DNA of 64,000 nt, taken from positions 62,001 through 126,000 of the forward strand of contig NZ_NVQE01000013.1 in NCBI RefSeq assembly GCF_002591975.1, given 5' to 3'. Both the position numbers and the translations under genes were made by a program. This DNA comes from Mycobacterium neglectum. Its GTDB lineage: Bacteria; Actinomycetota; Actinomycetes; Mycobacteriales; Mycobacteriaceae. Of this stretch, positions 1-9,603 are shown piece by piece (the stretch's first letter is position 1; the number at the start of each line of letters is the position of its first letter). The notes beneath the pieces are model-generated. The model saw only the letters and a program-made list of their open reading frames with translations. It did not search any database and was not told the origin of the DNA.

Positions 1-207
1 CTGCTGATTCGGGGACGCGCACCGGTTCGCCTGTAGAAGTCCGACTGCTTCGTCCGCCGTGGCGGTCCAGTCTGGAAACTCCTGCGCAGCAAGGACATCG
101 AAGAAGACAAACTCGGCGAGGTCGGGTCGTCCGGCCGACCCGTCGAATACGGGTGCATACGAATCCGACTCGATCGCAACGGTGGCGAGCTCCGCCGTAC
201 ATCGCAT
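1..207 (-). pseudogene. MmyB-like XRE regulator fragment, 5'-truncated, runs off window start
   Basis: The minus-strand frame from the ATG at 205-207 to the window edge reads about 69 residues. They include YAPVFDG, then DLAEFVFFD, then FPDWTATADEAVGLL. This pattern resembles the C-terminal ligand-binding (MmyB-like) part of XRE regulators, where a YAP-F segment is followed by a LARFVFLDP-like motif and a DW-VA-T--LLR helix. No helix-turn-helix can be found upstream in any frame before the TetR gene, so the N-terminal half is missing. The rest lies outside the window. I infer a decayed or truncated regulator; a short real gene starting at 207 cannot be excluded. Confidence 0.4.
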
Positions 208-276
208 ACTCCCAGTCCGGCTCAGCCCACAACCGCGTATGTGGCATCGAGCGCCCCGCGTCCAAGGGCGATTGGC

Positions 277-882
277 TCAGGTTTGGGGAGCCATCGCCCG
301 GATGCCTGCGAGCACGACGCCGACGATGCGCTCAGCGTCTGTGCGGGTGAATCGGCGCATACCGCGGTTGACGATGAGATGGACTGGGCCAGATATCATC
401 TCGCCGAGAAAGGAGCTGTCCACCGGGGGGAGCTCGCCCCGGTCCACGGCGGCGTCCACCCGCCCACGCATGGCAGCCACGCGCTGGTCGAGGATCCTGG
501 CTACCGCCTGGACTGTGGAGCGTTGGCGGGCAGGCTGAATGGCCTGTTCGAGTGCCCGGCCGAACGGCGTTTCCAGGCCACCGGCAAGGGCCAGGAGGAA
601 GTCCACCAGGTCTCGGTGGATGTCGCCCGTGTCGGCGACGGAGGCCAGATCCTCGGCGTAATGCAACAGGGCTTCGGCCACCAGCTCCTCGCGGTCGGGC
701 CAGTTGCGGTAGACGCTGGTCTTGTGGACGCCGGCGAACTCGGCGACGTCCTCGTAGCGGAAGCCCGCGATGCCGTCGCGCGCCACGAGCTCAGCGGTCG
801 CGGTGAGGATCTGCGTTCTCACTCGCGCGTTGCGACCACCGGGGCGCCGCGCCGGCGTCTGGTGAGTAGTTCCGTCAGACAT
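277..882 (-). CDS. TetR/AcrR family transcriptional repressor
   Basis: A protein of about 201 aa with the usual TetR build. The N-terminal helix-turn-helix (about residues 20-65) contains LVARDGIAGFRYEDVAEFAG followed by VHKTSVYRNWPDREELV. The C-terminal region (about 80-200) is helical and should bind an inducer and dimerise. The ATG at 882 was preferred to the GTG at 894, because the GTG overlaps the AGGAGG ribosome-binding site while the ATG lies a workable distance downstream. The gene is divergent from an MFS exporter at 1206, the classic arrangement for a repressor that controls itself and a pump. The likely operator is the inverted repeat at 972-996. The inducer is unknown. Confidence 0.9.
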   Translation of the reverse strand: MSDGTTHQTPARRPGGRNARVRTQILTATAELVARDGIAGFRYEDVAEFAGVHKTSVYRNWPDREELVAEALLHYAEDLASVADTGDIHRDLVDFLLALAGGLETPFGRALEQAIQPARQRSTVQAVARILDQRVAAMRGRVDAAVDRGELPPVDSSFLGEMISGPVHLIVNRGMRRFTRTDAERIVGVVLAGIRAMAPQT

Positions 883-971
883 CCTCGCGCTCACCTCCTG
901 AAATCTGCTCGGGTGCCGATTGTCGCGACGTGAAGGTTGCGGTGCAAGCGAGCGCTGTGTACGGTCCCCAT

Positions 972-996
972 TTAAAGCAACTTTTTGTAGCTTTAA
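972..996. promoter_or_regulatory. Inverted repeat in the TetR/MFS divergent promoter region
   Basis: TTAAAGC at 972-978 and GCTTTAA at 990-996 are perfect 7-bp arms around an 11-bp AT-rich spacer. This is the only AT-rich patch in the 323-bp gap (883-1205) between the divergent TetR and MFS genes. TAATACT at 994-1000 would serve as a -10 for the plus-strand MFS. I infer a TetR operator. The remainder of the gap, about 1001-1190, shows nothing I can name. Confidence 0.5.
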
Positions 997-1205
997 TACT
1001 ACCGCCGTCTTTCATTCTTGGAGCACTCCCGTGAACATCCCTATTTCCGGAGCCGGTATGAGGCCCGGCAGCGCCCAGCTGGGCTGCGATTGCCGGCCCG
1101 CAACAAGGCGCTACAAGCAGCCGACACCGGCGCACACGACTGGCGGTAGCGCCGCCCTCGTGGCGAGTCGTTCGTCGGCCCCCTAACTCGAGGAGAGAAC
1201 CCATA

Positions 1206-2681
1206 GTGAAAGACGCGCTGGATAAGCCGGCCTTCGGCGCCCCGGAGCACCGCTGGACTAGTCGGCTCATCCTTTGGGTGGCCGTCCTGATCCTCGCCAA
1301 CGTCCTGGCAGATGTCGTCGTCGGCTCGCCCATGATGGTCCTGCCTCAATTGCTCGAGCATTTCGATACAGATCAGGCCGCCTGGCTGAACGCGAGCGCG
1401 ATGCTCGCGGGGGCCATCTGGTCGCCGCTGCTCGCGAAAAGTTCCGATATCTTCGGCAAACGCCTGGTCCTCATCACCACGCTGCTCCTCGCCTGCGCAG
1501 GGGCGCTGGTCTGCCTCGTCGCTCCCAACATCTGGGTCTTCATGTCGGGGCGCTTCCTCCAAGGCGCCGCATTCGCCGCGGTCTTCCTCACCGTGGCTCT
1601 GCTGCGACAGATCTGCACCCCGGTGGTGGCGATGGCCGCGGTCGGGCTCGTGACCTCGGGCTCGTCGATCCTCGGAATCGTCGAGCCGTTCCTGATGAAG
1701 CCGATCATCGATATGTTCGGTTACCGGAGTGTGTTCGTCGCTGCCGCACTGCTCGCCGCGGCGGCCGCGCTGTGCGTGCGTTCCGTCATTCCGGAGTCGC
1801 CGATCCGCAGCACCGGCCGTATCGACGTAGTCGGAGCGTTCCTGCTTGGCGGCGGTCTCGCTGCCGTGCTCGCCTACGTCAGCCTCGGCAGAGACCTCGG
1901 ATGGCTGTCAGGGGGAATGCTCGCGCTGCTGGCGGCCGGTGCCGCCGCCTTGGCCGGTTGGGTCGTTCTCGCGCTGCGGGTCGCCGAACCCATCATCGAC
2001 ATCCGGGCACTGAGTCGCCCCGTCCTGCTGATGCTGCTGGCCCTGGTACTGGCCGCGGGCGCGTTCCGAAGCATGCTGCAACTGACGAGCATCATCGGCC
2101 AGGTACCGCCCGACCTCGGGCTCGGCTACGGATTGGGCCACGGAGAGGCCATCGCCGTGCTGCTCGCCACGCCCAATCTCGGCATCGTCATCGGCGGCGT
2201 GTGTGCCGGATGGATCGCAGGGCGAATCGGTCCCGCACTACCGCTGCTCGGCGGCATCGCCATCGGAATAGCGGGCACGTTCGCGATGCTGGCGGGCGTA
2301 TCCGTGCTCCCGCTGGCGATCACGTGCGGCGCCATGCTCGGTGTCGCCGCCGGCGCTATCGGCGCCTCCGGCTACAACCTTGCGACCGATCTGGCACCGC
2401 CCGAGCGTCAGGGGACGATTGCTGGTCTCGTGTCAGTCGTGCTCGCCCTCGGCTCGGTCGTCTTCAATGTCGCTGGAGGCGAAGTACTCAAGTCCACCCA
2501 AGTCCCCGGCACCTTCGCCGACGGCGCCCCGGTGAGCACCACGACCGGCGTATACCTATACGTCGCGATGGCCGGGATGCTCTTCGTCCTCGCAGCGATT
2601 CCCGCAATCATGCTGGCGCGCAACCGGTCCGCCGCGGCTGTGACGCCTCAACGTGCAGATTCGCCCGCAGTCAGCCGTTAG
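1206..2681 (+). CDS. MFS multidrug exporter, DHA2-like (14-TM type)
   Basis: A protein of about 491 aa, very hydrophobic throughout, with a cytoplasmic N-terminus of about 20 residues. It has an MFS motif-A-like loop (SDIFGKRLVL, around residue 83) after the second helix, GRFLQGAAFAAVF for motif B, and a second half beginning around residue 260. The length and hydrophobic segment count fit the 14-helix drug:H+ antiporter class. The GTG start at 1206 is supported by GAGGAGAG at 1191-1198. It is divergent from the TetR gene, which probably represses it. The substrate cannot be read from sequence; an antibiotic, dye or lipid exporter are all possible. Confidence 0.88.
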   Translation: MKDALDKPAFGAPEHRWTSRLILWVAVLILANVLADVVVGSPMMVLPQLLEHFDTDQAAWLNASAMLAGAIWSPLLAKSSDIFGKRLVLITTLLLACAGALVCLVAPNIWVFMSGRFLQGAAFAAVFLTVALLRQICTPVVAMAAVGLVTSGSSILGIVEPFLMKPIIDMFGYRSVFVAAALLAAAAALCVRSVIPESPIRSTGRIDVVGAFLLGGGLAAVLAYVSLGRDLGWLSGGMLALLAAGAAALAGWVVLALRVAEPIIDIRALSRPVLLMLLALVLAAGAFRSMLQLTSIIGQVPPDLGLGYGLGHGEAIAVLLATPNLGIVIGGVCAGWIAGRIGPALPLLGGIAIGIAGTFAMLAGVSVLPLAITCGAMLGVAAGAIGASGYNLATDLAPPERQGTIAGLVSVVLALGSVVFNVAGGEVLKSTQVPGTFADGAPVSTTTGVYLYVAMAGMLFVLAAIPAIMLARNRSAAAVTPQRADSPAVSR

Positions 2682-2695
2682 TCAGGCGATCGAAG

Positions 2696-2769
2696 TGGGG
2701 CGGGCGGGGCTCGAACCCGCGACCAATGGATTATGAGTCCACGGCTCTAACCAACTGAGCTACCGCCCC
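2696..2769 (-). tRNA. tRNA with CAU anticodon (elongator Met or Ile2)
   Basis: The minus strand folds into a full cloverleaf. The acceptor GGGGCGG pairs with CCGCCCC and discriminator A follows. The D arm is GCTCAGTTGGTTAGAGC. The anticodon stem GTGGA/TCCAT closes the loop CTCATAA, giving anticodon CAT, and the T arm is GCGGG/CCCGC. CCA is not encoded. The acceptor's first pair is matched (G-C), which argues against the initiator. The gene alone cannot settle whether C34 becomes lysidine (isoleucine, AUA) or stays as methionine. The A31-U39 pair looks slightly more like elongator Met. Confidence 0.93.
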
Positions 2770-2798
2770 CGATCGTGCGGCACCTATATTCGCATGCG

Positions 2799-3644
2799 CT
2801 AACCGGCTGAGACCGTCTGCCCGTCGGCGTCCACGGAGAACAACTCCGTGCCATCGGTCACCAACGGGGCGTCCACCCCCAGCGACACCATGATCTTGTT
2901 GGCGGCGTTACGCATGATGTCCAGCGTCAACTCGAACGCCTGATCCTTGGAGAAGTTCTTGCGCACCCCTGCCGCGGTTTCGGCGCTGATCTGCGACGGC
3001 GTCCAGATCATCGCGTCGACGAACCGCAGCGCGGCCTTGTGCGCATCGGTCAGCTTCTCCGAGGACTCGTACTGCTCGATCTCGCCGTACAGGTCCTCCG
3101 ACCCACCCGAATCCAGCGCATTGGTCTCCCGCCTCGACTTGCACAGCCGGCAGTTGTGCTGCGCTGCGCCTTGCAGCCGCACGACCTCCGTCGTGACCGG
3201 ATCCAGCTCGCGCAGCCTTGCCACCGCCGGCAGGAACCCGTTGAGCAGAGCGTCGGTCGGATCGGAGTCGTGGTCCCAGTCGACCGCGCCGCCATTGCCG
3301 GCCTTACGTAGCCCAAGCGCCTCGAACCCGGCCCACACCCGTGGCACGAAGTCGGCGATGAACATCATCACGACGGTCCGAAACACCTTGTCGCCCAGCG
3401 CCTTCGTCAGCTGCTTGCGCTGGTTGTCACCGATGCCCGACACATCGACGGCGAACTGCTCGGTGAACGCGCACACCAGCGGCTCATGCTCGGCCGCGCC
3501 GTCGATCAGATCGACCTCCATCGGCAGCGGCGACAGCGCCAGCGCCCTGCCGCACGTCAACCGCATCAACGTGTCGAGCCGTCCATTCCCCGACGACATC
3601 GCCACCAGACCGCCGATCCGCTCGGCCAGATTCTCGTCACTCAC
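2799..3644 (-). CDS. Carboxymuconolactone decarboxylase / AhpD-like protein
   Basis: A helical protein of about 281 aa whose second half carries the CMD/AhpD pattern: GAAQHNCRLCKSRRETNA (around residues 157-174) contains the redox CxxC with a nearby His. A helical stretch with KAALRFVDAMIWTP follows. AhpD-like proteins use this CxxC for thiol-disulfide or peroxidase chemistry, whereas true decarboxylases lack it, so a redox role is more likely. The N-terminal 100 residues are not obviously conserved. The GTG start at 3644 lies 7 bp after the PmbA/TldE stop, so it is probably the last gene of the ECF–tldD–tldE operon. Confidence 0.75.
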   Translation of the reverse strand: MSDENLAERIGGLVAMSSGNGRLDTLMRLTCGRALALSPLPMEVDLIDGAAEHEPLVCAFTEQFAVDVSGIGDNQRKQLTKALGDKVFRTVVMMFIADFVPRVWAGFEALGLRKAGNGGAVDWDHDSDPTDALLNGFLPAVARLRELDPVTTEVVRLQGAAQHNCRLCKSRRETNALDSGGSEDLYGEIEQYESSEKLTDAHKAALRFVDAMIWTPSQISAETAAGVRKNFSKDQAFELTLDIMRNAANKIMVSLGVDAPLVTDGTELFSVDADGQTVSAG

Positions 3645-3651
3645 CCATGGA

Positions 3652-5028
3652 TTATTGCGCCTGGCTCACCGAGGACATGTGGAAGTCCGGGATCCGCAGC
3701 GACGGCATCGTCACCCGCGTCATCCAATCCCCCCATTCCCGCGGCAGCGTGCGGTCGGTGGCACCGGCCTCGGTGGCCCGTCGCAACAGGTCCAGCGGGC
3801 TTTCGTTGAACCGGAAATTGTTGACCGCCGCCGTCACCTCGCCGTCTTCGACCAGGTAGACGCCATCGCGGGTCAGGCCCGTCATCAGCAGCACCGCCGG
3901 GTCGACCTCGCGGATGTACCACAGCGTGGTCAGCAGTAGGCCGCGCTCGGTACTCGCGATCATGTCCGCAAGGCTGGCCGTGCCGCCCGTCATCAGCAGA
4001 TTGTCCGCAGGCGCCGCGAAGGGCGCATTGAACTCCGCGGCCGACGCACGCGGATACGCCAGCGTGCTGATCACACCGTCGCGAATCCAGTCCGCGCGCC
4101 CGATGTCCAGCCCGTTGTCGAACACCGACGCCCGCTCCGATGACGCCGACGCCGTGACGAACGGCGTACACCCCAACCCCTCGGCGAACGGATCCGAGTA
4201 CATCGTCAGCGGCAGATCGGTGAGTCTCTCCCCCACCCGCGTGCCGCCGCCGGGGGCCGAGAGCGCGGTGCGACCCTCCTCGGCACCGCGGCCGTCCATC
4301 GTCCACCACAAATAGATCATCATGTCCGCCACGGTCGACGGAGGCATGATCGTCTCGTATCGTCCGGCAGGCAGCTCGACGGTGCGCTGCGCCCAGCCCA
4401 GCCTCGTGGACAGCCTCTCGAGCAGCGAATCCGTTGGCACATCGACGAAGTCCGTGGTGCTGTGCCCCACCCACGCGCTGGCGTCATCACGTTTCCCGTT
4501 GATCTCCACCGAACCCGTCGGCTGGGAATAGCGGCGCCGCAACCCGTTCGAGGTGGCCAAGAACGTCGTCTCGACCTCGTGGCGGGCGAACCCGTACAGC
4601 TGATCCGCGCCGCTGAAACCCCGCGCCGCCAGACTGCCCGCCACCTCGAGGAACGCCTGAACGCTGGTGCCCGGCACCGGGGCGTCCCAATCGTCGGGCG
4701 CGCCCTCGGCGGGCAGTGGCGGCGCGCTGTCCGGCGCCTCGGGTGCCGAGAGTGCCACGTCCTGCGACTCGGCCACCAGACCGGCGATCGAGGACGGGTC
4801 CACATCGCTGGACCGCACCGATCCGACTCGCGCGGTGTTTCCCTGTCGCACAATCGATATCACCGCGGTGCTACGGCTCACCGACTCGCCGTTGGTGGTC
4901 ATCGAATTGCCCGCCCAGCGCAACGACGCGTCCGCGCGGTCCGTCACCAGGACGATGGTCTCGTCGGCCTTGCCGAGCCGGCCGGCCTCGGCCAGCGCAG
5001 AGTCGACTACCTGCTGTGCTCCGATCAC
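3652..5028 (-). CDS. pmbA: TldE/PmbA-type metalloprotease subunit
   Basis: A protein of about 458 aa of the TldD/PmbA family. It shares the family architecture but has no HExxxH motif, as expected of the inactive TldE (PmbA) partner that forms a dimer with TldD. Recognisable stretches are SLADMIASTERGLLLTTLWYIREVDPA and the C-terminal GVYLVEDGEV-AVNNFRFN, typical of PmbA ends. The family degrades unfolded peptides and in some bacteria trims modified peptides or antitoxins. The GTG start at 5028 is 3 bp after the tldD stop, so the two are tightly coupled. Mycobacteria carry this pair as Rv2314c/Rv2315c. Confidence 0.9.
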   Translation of the reverse strand: MIGAQQVVDSALAEAGRLGKADETIVLVTDRADASLRWAGNSMTTNGESVSRSTAVISIVRQGNTARVGSVRSSDVDPSSIAGLVAESQDVALSAPEAPDSAPPLPAEGAPDDWDAPVPGTSVQAFLEVAGSLAARGFSGADQLYGFARHEVETTFLATSNGLRRRYSQPTGSVEINGKRDDASAWVGHSTTDFVDVPTDSLLERLSTRLGWAQRTVELPAGRYETIMPPSTVADMMIYLWWTMDGRGAEEGRTALSAPGGGTRVGERLTDLPLTMYSDPFAEGLGCTPFVTASASSERASVFDNGLDIGRADWIRDGVISTLAYPRASAAEFNAPFAAPADNLLMTGGTASLADMIASTERGLLLTTLWYIREVDPAVLLMTGLTRDGVYLVEDGEVTAAVNNFRFNESPLDLLRRATEAGATDRTLPREWGDWMTRVTMPSLRIPDFHMSSVSQAQ

Positions 5029-5031
5029 CGA

Positions 5032-6558
5032 CTACCGCCCCGACTCGTCGCGCGTGTTGAGCACGTTCACACCACGGAACAACGCCGACGGGCAGCCATG
5101 GCTGACGGCCGCGACCTGACCCGGCTGCGCCTTGCCACAGTTGAATGCGCCGCCCAGGCGCCACGTCGACGGCCCGCCGACGGCCTCCATCGACCCCCAG
5201 AAGTCGGTCGTGGTCGCCTGGTACGCGACGTCGCGCAACTGGCCGTCCAAGCGCCCGTCGCGGATGCGGAAAAATCGCTGTCCGGTGAACTGAAAGTTGT
5301 AGCGCTGCATATCGATCGACCACGACTTGTCTCCGACGATGTAGATGCCGTCCTGCACGCGGGCGATCAGATCGTCGGTGCTCAGGTCATCGGTGCCTGG
5401 CTGCAGCGACACGTTGGCCATCCGCTGGATCGGCACGTGATGCGGCGAGTCGGCGTACGAGCACCCGTTGGACCGCGCGACGCCCAATCGCGGGGCGAAC
5501 ACCCGGTCGAGCTGGTACCCGACGAAGATCCCGTCGCGCACCAGATCCCAGCTCTGCGCCCGTACTCCCTCGTCGTCGAAGCCGACGCTGGCCAAACCGT
5601 ATTCGACAGTCCGGTCGGCGGTCACGTTCATCACCGGCGATCCGTAGCGCATCGTGCCCAGTTTGTCCGGCGTCGCGAACGATGTGCCGGCGTAGGCCGC
5701 CTCATAGCCGATCGCGCGGTCGTACTCGGTGGCGTGCCCGATCGATTCGTGGATCGTCAGCCACAGATTGGTCGGGTCGATCACGAGATCCGTCGGCCCC
5801 GCCAAAACGCTGGGCGCCTTGGCCTTTTCGGCAAGCAGCGACGGCAGCTGCGCCAGCTCGTCGGACCAGTTCCACACGTCGTCACCCGCGACGACCTCCC
5901 AGCCCCTGGCCATCGGCGGCACCAGCGTGCGCATTGTTTCGAACGTGCCCGCCGCGGCGTCCACGGTCACGGCGTCCAGGGTCGGCATCAGCCGGACCCG
6001 CTGCTGGGTGATCGAAGAGCCGAACGTGTCGGCGTAGAAGGTCTGCTCCTTCATCGCATGCAGTCCGGCCGAGACGTGGTCGACGCCGTCAGCAGCCATC
6101 AAACGTCCGGAGTACTCGCCGAGCACCGCGATCTTGTCGGACGCGGCGACGTCGAACGGGTCGATTCGGTAGTCCGACACCCAGCTGACGTCGGAGTACA
6201 CCGGCTCGGGGGCAAGTTCGATGCGTTCGGCGTTCAGCGGCTGCAGCGTCGCCGCCACGTGTACTGCTCGACGCGCGGTCTCGGCGGCGGTGCCCGGTTC
6301 CAGCTCGGCGTGCGAGGCGAAGCCCCACGTGCCGTTCACGATGACCCGCACCGCCAGGCCGATCTCACGGTTGACCACGGCGGCCTCCAACTCGCCGTCG
6401 CGCAGCTGAACGTGCTCCGTCGTGATCGCATGAATACGCAGGTCGGCGTAGCTGGCTCCGGCGGCGACCGCCGCGGATAGTGCCGCATCGGCCAGGTCAT
6501 GGCGCGGCAGCTCGAGGAAGTCGGCGTCGACTCGGCGTTGCGCTGTCACACCCTCCAC
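5032..6558 (-). CDS. tldD: TldD-type zinc metalloprotease, catalytic subunit
   Basis: A protein of about 508 aa. HESIGHATEYD (around residues 268-278) is the HExxxH zinc site of active TldD. The C-terminal third contains FNCGKAQPGQVAAVSHGCPSALF with the conserved cysteine that supplies the third metal ligand in this family. Other typical family segments are GVHKD-equivalent LRIHAITTEHVQLRDGELEAA near the N-terminus and MNVTADRTVEYGLASVGFDDEGV in the middle. It should form a heterodimer with the downstream TldE, enclosing the active site. The start is GTG at 6558 (an in-frame GTG at 6549 is an alternative). It lies 42 bp downstream of the CbiQ-type gene, in the same direction. Confidence 0.93.
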   Translation of the reverse strand: MEGVTAQRRVDADFLELPRHDLADAALSAAVAAGASYADLRIHAITTEHVQLRDGELEAAVVNREIGLAVRVIVNGTWGFASHAELEPGTAAETARRAVHVAATLQPLNAERIELAPEPVYSDVSWVSDYRIDPFDVAASDKIAVLGEYSGRLMAADGVDHVSAGLHAMKEQTFYADTFGSSITQQRVRLMPTLDAVTVDAAAGTFETMRTLVPPMARGWEVVAGDDVWNWSDELAQLPSLLAEKAKAPSVLAGPTDLVIDPTNLWLTIHESIGHATEYDRAIGYEAAYAGTSFATPDKLGTMRYGSPVMNVTADRTVEYGLASVGFDDEGVRAQSWDLVRDGIFVGYQLDRVFAPRLGVARSNGCSYADSPHHVPIQRMANVSLQPGTDDLSTDDLIARVQDGIYIVGDKSWSIDMQRYNFQFTGQRFFRIRDGRLDGQLRDVAYQATTTDFWGSMEAVGGPSTWRLGGAFNCGKAQPGQVAAVSHGCPSALFRGVNVLNTRDESGR

Positions 6559-6600
6559 CGTAATAGCGGCCCCGGTGCGTCGCGAAAACAGCCGGAGGCG

Positions 6601-7449
6601 TCAGCTCGTGACGGCGCTGGTGCCCAGGATCGTGAGCTCCAGCGCGAGTGCGGTGCCGCAGACCACGATCACAATCGCCAGAGCCCACCAGTCAATCGCC
6701 CTCGGGCCCGACGGCGATGCCGAAATCTGGCCCGCGCCACCGCGCGCGGTGATGGCGTCGCCCATTTCGTCGGCTCGCCGCAACGCAACGACAACGGCCG
6801 CCGCGAGCAGGTCGATCAACTCGAGCCATGCGTTGCGGAAGCGCCCGCGCCTGGTGGACGCCACATCCCTGGGTCTCAACCGGCGCGCGGCGTAGAGGAC
6901 GCGGAACTCGTCGATCAGCATCGGGAATGCGCGCAACGCCAATGCCAGCGCCACCGCCCACTCATCGACTGGTATGCGCAGTGCACGCAGCGGCCGCCCC
7001 AATTTGGCGACTGCGGGGGCGATTTCGGCGACATTCGTCGTCCACGAGACCATGGCGCCGAGGCCCAGCAGGACGATCGACAGCGCGGTGATGCGTAAGA
7101 AGTTGAACAGCCCGCCGAGCCCGACCTCGACCGAGCCGAAGTCGAGCACCGGGCTGCCGCCCGCGAAAGTCGCAGTGAGGCCGCCCAACAACACCAGAAA
7201 CCAGAGCCAGCCCGGAACCGAGGGCAGTACGCCTCGGGGAATCCGTGCGATCCGTGCGGCCACCAGCACCAGGACGGCAACCGCGCCGATGGGCACCCAC
7301 CCGGGGTAGAAGGTCATCAAGATGCCGATGGCCGCCACCATGAGGAGTTTCGTGCCGGCCCACAGCCGATGGATGGCGCTGTTGCCCGGCACGGGCCGCA
7401 GCAGCACGACTTGTCTGCGCGGCCGCTGGCTCACGGTAGGGGCCGTCAC
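6601..7449 (-). CDS. ECF transporter T component (CbiQ/EcfT-like)
   Basis: A membrane protein of about 282 aa. It starts with a short basic N-terminus and has several hydrophobic helices ([33 protein letters not shown] near the start). The cytoplasmic coupling helices follow: [24 protein letters not shown] and then [25 protein letters not shown]. The A-R-G-like endings of these helices contact the ATPases in energy-coupling-factor transporters. The GTG at 7449 overlaps the ATPase stop by GTGA. Together with the upstream gene it forms a complete ECF module, equivalent to Rv2325c–Rv2326c. The substrate (vitamin or metal) is unknown. Confidence 0.85.
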   Translation of the reverse strand: MTAPTVSQRPRRQVVLLRPVPGNSAIHRLWAGTKLLMVAAIGILMTFYPGWVPIGAVAVLVLVAARIARIPRGVLPSVPGWLWFLVLLGGLTATFAGGSPVLDFGSVEVGLGGLFNFLRITALSIVLLGLGAMVSWTTNVAEIAPAVAKLGRPLRALRIPVDEWAVALALALRAFPMLIDEFRVLYAARRLRPRDVASTRRGRFRNAWLELIDLLAAAVVVALRRADEMGDAITARGGAGQISASPSGPRAIDWWALAIVIVVCGTALALELTILGTSAVTS

Positions 7450-9494
7450 GCTCTGCCTCCCGCCGCGGTCGGTGTCGGCGCCAGCACCCCGTCCTGCAGA
7501 TGCAGGGTGCGCGGACACACCTCCTCGAGACCCGAGAAGTCGTGGGAGATGATGACCAATGTCAGACCCGCATCGCGCCGTAAGTCGCCCAGGAGTCGCA
7601 GCAGCCCACGCTGACTCGCCGCATCCAGCCCGGCGAGTGGCTCGTCGAGGATGAGCGCACGCGGCTCACGGGCCAGCAGTCCGGCGAGCACCACACGGCG
7701 CATCTGGCCGCCGCTGAGCTGATCGATGCGTCGTTTCGCCAGGCCGGAATCCAAACCGACGGTGGACAGCGCCTTCGCCACCCGCCTGCGGTCGCGCGGC
7801 GAGAACCCAGCCGCCGAGGCAATCTCCAGATCCACCCGGCCCCGCATCAACTGCAGGCGGGCCGCCTGGAACGAGATCGCCACGGCGCCAACCTGATCCG
7901 ACACCGGGGTGCCGTCGAGTAGGCAGCTGCCCGCGGTCGGGACGGTGAGCCCGGCCATGATCCACGCCAGCGTCGACTTTCCGGAACCGTTGAGACCGTG
8001 GATCAGCAAGCCGTCGCCCTCGTTGACGGTGAAGGTGATGTCATGCAGCGCCGTTGCGGCCCAAGGCGTTCCGCTGCCGTATTCGTGGTTGACGCCCTTG
8101 AGTTCGAGTAGGGCCTTGTCGGAATGGTGGGCCGCCGTCACCGTCGCCGCAGGCGCCGAAGCGGTCTCCACCATGTCGGTGTTGTCGGCGGCGCCGCCAT
8201 TTCCGGTGAGGTTCACGGTGCGGTCAGCGACATCCGCCTCGTCGTTGTAGTGAGTGATGTGCACCAACGACATGTCGTGATGCTTCGTCAGCCCGGAGAG
8301 CACCTCCATCAATGCTCCGCGACCGTCCTGGTCCACCATGCTGGTGACCTCGTCAGCGATCAGCAGTGCCGGGTCACGGGCCAGCGCCCCCGCCACCGCG
8401 AGGCGCTGCAGCTCACCACCGGACAGACCCCCGGTGTCGCGCTCGGCCAGCCCGTCCAGGCCGACCTCGCCGAGCAGCTTTCCGATGTCGGTGGTCGCGC
8501 CGGGCGGCAGGCCCCACACCACGTCGTCGGCGACACGGGTACCCAGTACCTGGCTCTCGGGATGCTGCATGATCACCGCCGTGCCACCGGGCCGGCCCAG
8601 GCCGACGGCACCGGGCCGCTCGATGGTGCCGGCCGTGGGTTCGCGTCCGGCCAGCATCAGCATCAGCGTCGTCTTGCCCGAGCCGTTGGCGCCGGTGATG
8701 GCGAGATGCTCGCCCGGTTCGACGTTCAGCGACACCGGCCCGAGCGCGTCGTGGTCTGCGCTGGGATAGCGGAAGCGGACGTCGTGCAACTTGGTCGGGA
8801 CCGGTGCGATCGGTCCGGTATCGGCCGAGGAGTCCAGCTTGTGCACATCGGGAATGGTCAGCAGTCGCGACATCACCCTCGACAACGCCCACCAACCGAT
8901 GAGCGTGACCATTGCGATGGACCACACCGATGAGGCGAAGAACAGGAACGGCCAGTAGTCCAGCGCGGTGGCGAAGTCGCGTTTGAGTTGGTCGGCGAAG
9001 CCTTCCATGTTCGGGATGCGCGCGATGATCGCGGCGGCGCCGTTGACGTTGGCGGTCACCGATTCGAACACGAGGTGGCGCAGCCGCACGAGGATGGTCA
9101 GCGCCGTCACGACGAGCACGCCGAAGAACGCGCCGGCGACAAGCGAACTGAGGAAGACGGTCATGGTGCCGCGTCCGCGGCGCTTGACGACCCCGGTGAG
9201 TCCACCGATGTAGGCACAGTTCACAACGGTCATGAAGCCGCCGAGGCCGGCGATCAGGAAGGCGATGATCGCGCCTGCCACCGTTGCCGTGAGCAGCACC
9301 CGCAGTCGGTACCGGTAGGCCAGCAGTCCCATCGGGACGGTGGCGAGCAACGAAAGGCCGGCCGCGAACGGAACGACGACGGCAATGATCGCCGTAGCGG
9401 CGGACAGCGCCGCAATCACCGATGCCTGGGCGAGTTCACCAGGGCTCAGCGCGCCGGAACGTCGAGTAGCGCTCGATTCCCCGGTCACGGCCAT
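7446..9494 (-). CDS. ECF transporter: membrane domain fused to two ABC ATPases
   Basis: A protein of about 682 aa with three parts. Residues about 1-210 are a membrane region with 5-6 helices that resembles an S component/DUF2232. ATPase 1 follows, with Walker [10 protein letters not shown], signature LSGGELQR and Walker B LLIADE. ATPase 2 has Walker [10 protein letters not shown], signature LSGGQMRR and Walker [12 protein letters not shown]. This puts the substrate-binding membrane part and both nucleotide-binding domains (EcfA and EcfA') in one chain; the T subunit is the next gene. The ATG at 9494 was chosen because the upstream extension is not protein-like. The gene is divergent from MarR, and the substrate is not deducible. 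Confidence 0.87.
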   Translation of the reverse strand: MAVTGESSATRRSGALSPGELAQASVIAALSAATAIIAVVVPFAAGLSLLATVPMGLLAYRYRLRVLLTATVAGAIIAFLIAGLGGFMTVVNCAYIGGLTGVVKRRGRGTMTVFLSSLVAGAFFGVLVVTALTILVRLRHLVFESVTANVNGAAAIIARIPNMEGFADQLKRDFATALDYWPFLFFASSVWSIAMVTLIGWWALSRVMSRLLTIPDVHKLDSSADTGPIAPVPTKLHDVRFRYPSADHDALGPVSLNVEPGEHLAITGANGSGKTTLMLMLAGREPTAGTIERPGAVGLGRPGGTAVIMQHPESQVLGTRVADDVVWGLPPGATTDIGKLLGEVGLDGLAERDTGGLSGGELQRLAVAGALARDPALLIADEVTSMVDQDGRGALMEVLSGLTKHHDMSLVHITHYNDEADVADRTVNLTGNGGAADNTDMVETASAPAATVTAAHHSDKALLELKGVNHEYGSGTPWAATALHDITFTVNEGDGLLIHGLNGSGKSTLAWIMAGLTVPTAGSCLLDGTPVSDQVGAVAISFQAARLQLMRGRVDLEIASAAGFSPRDRRRVAKALSTVGLDSGLAKRRIDQLSGGQMRRVVLAGLLAREPRALILDEPLAGLDAASQRGLLRLLGDLRRDAGLTLVIISHDFSGLEEVCPRTLHLQDGVLAPTPTAAGGRA

Positions 9495-9575
9495 TGCACG
9501 ATTCTGCCAGTCGTTCTCTAAGAACGGGCATCGCCTCACTGCGAACAGCAATCAACCCGGCCAGGGATTGAACTG

Positions 9576-9590
9576 CATAGTGAAGCTATG
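9576..9590. promoter_or_regulatory. Small inverted repeat before marR (possible operator)
   Basis: CATAG at 9576-9580 and CTATG at 9586-9590 are 5-bp arms around TGAAG, just upstream of the MarR start at 9604. The repeat is in the 109-bp gap between the divergent ECF and MarR genes, with AT-rich TATGTAAT next to it. MarR proteins bind short palindromes of this kind to control themselves. The repeat is short, so chance occurrence is possible. Confidence 0.35.
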
Positions 9591-9603
9591 TAATCATGGA
9601 CGG

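Noticed and set aside
4462..6480. Long plus-strand open frame (672 codons) opposite tldD/tldE
   Set aside because: It is Arg/His-rich, has no family features, and lies antisense to two clear conserved genes. Such frames are usual in high-GC DNA.
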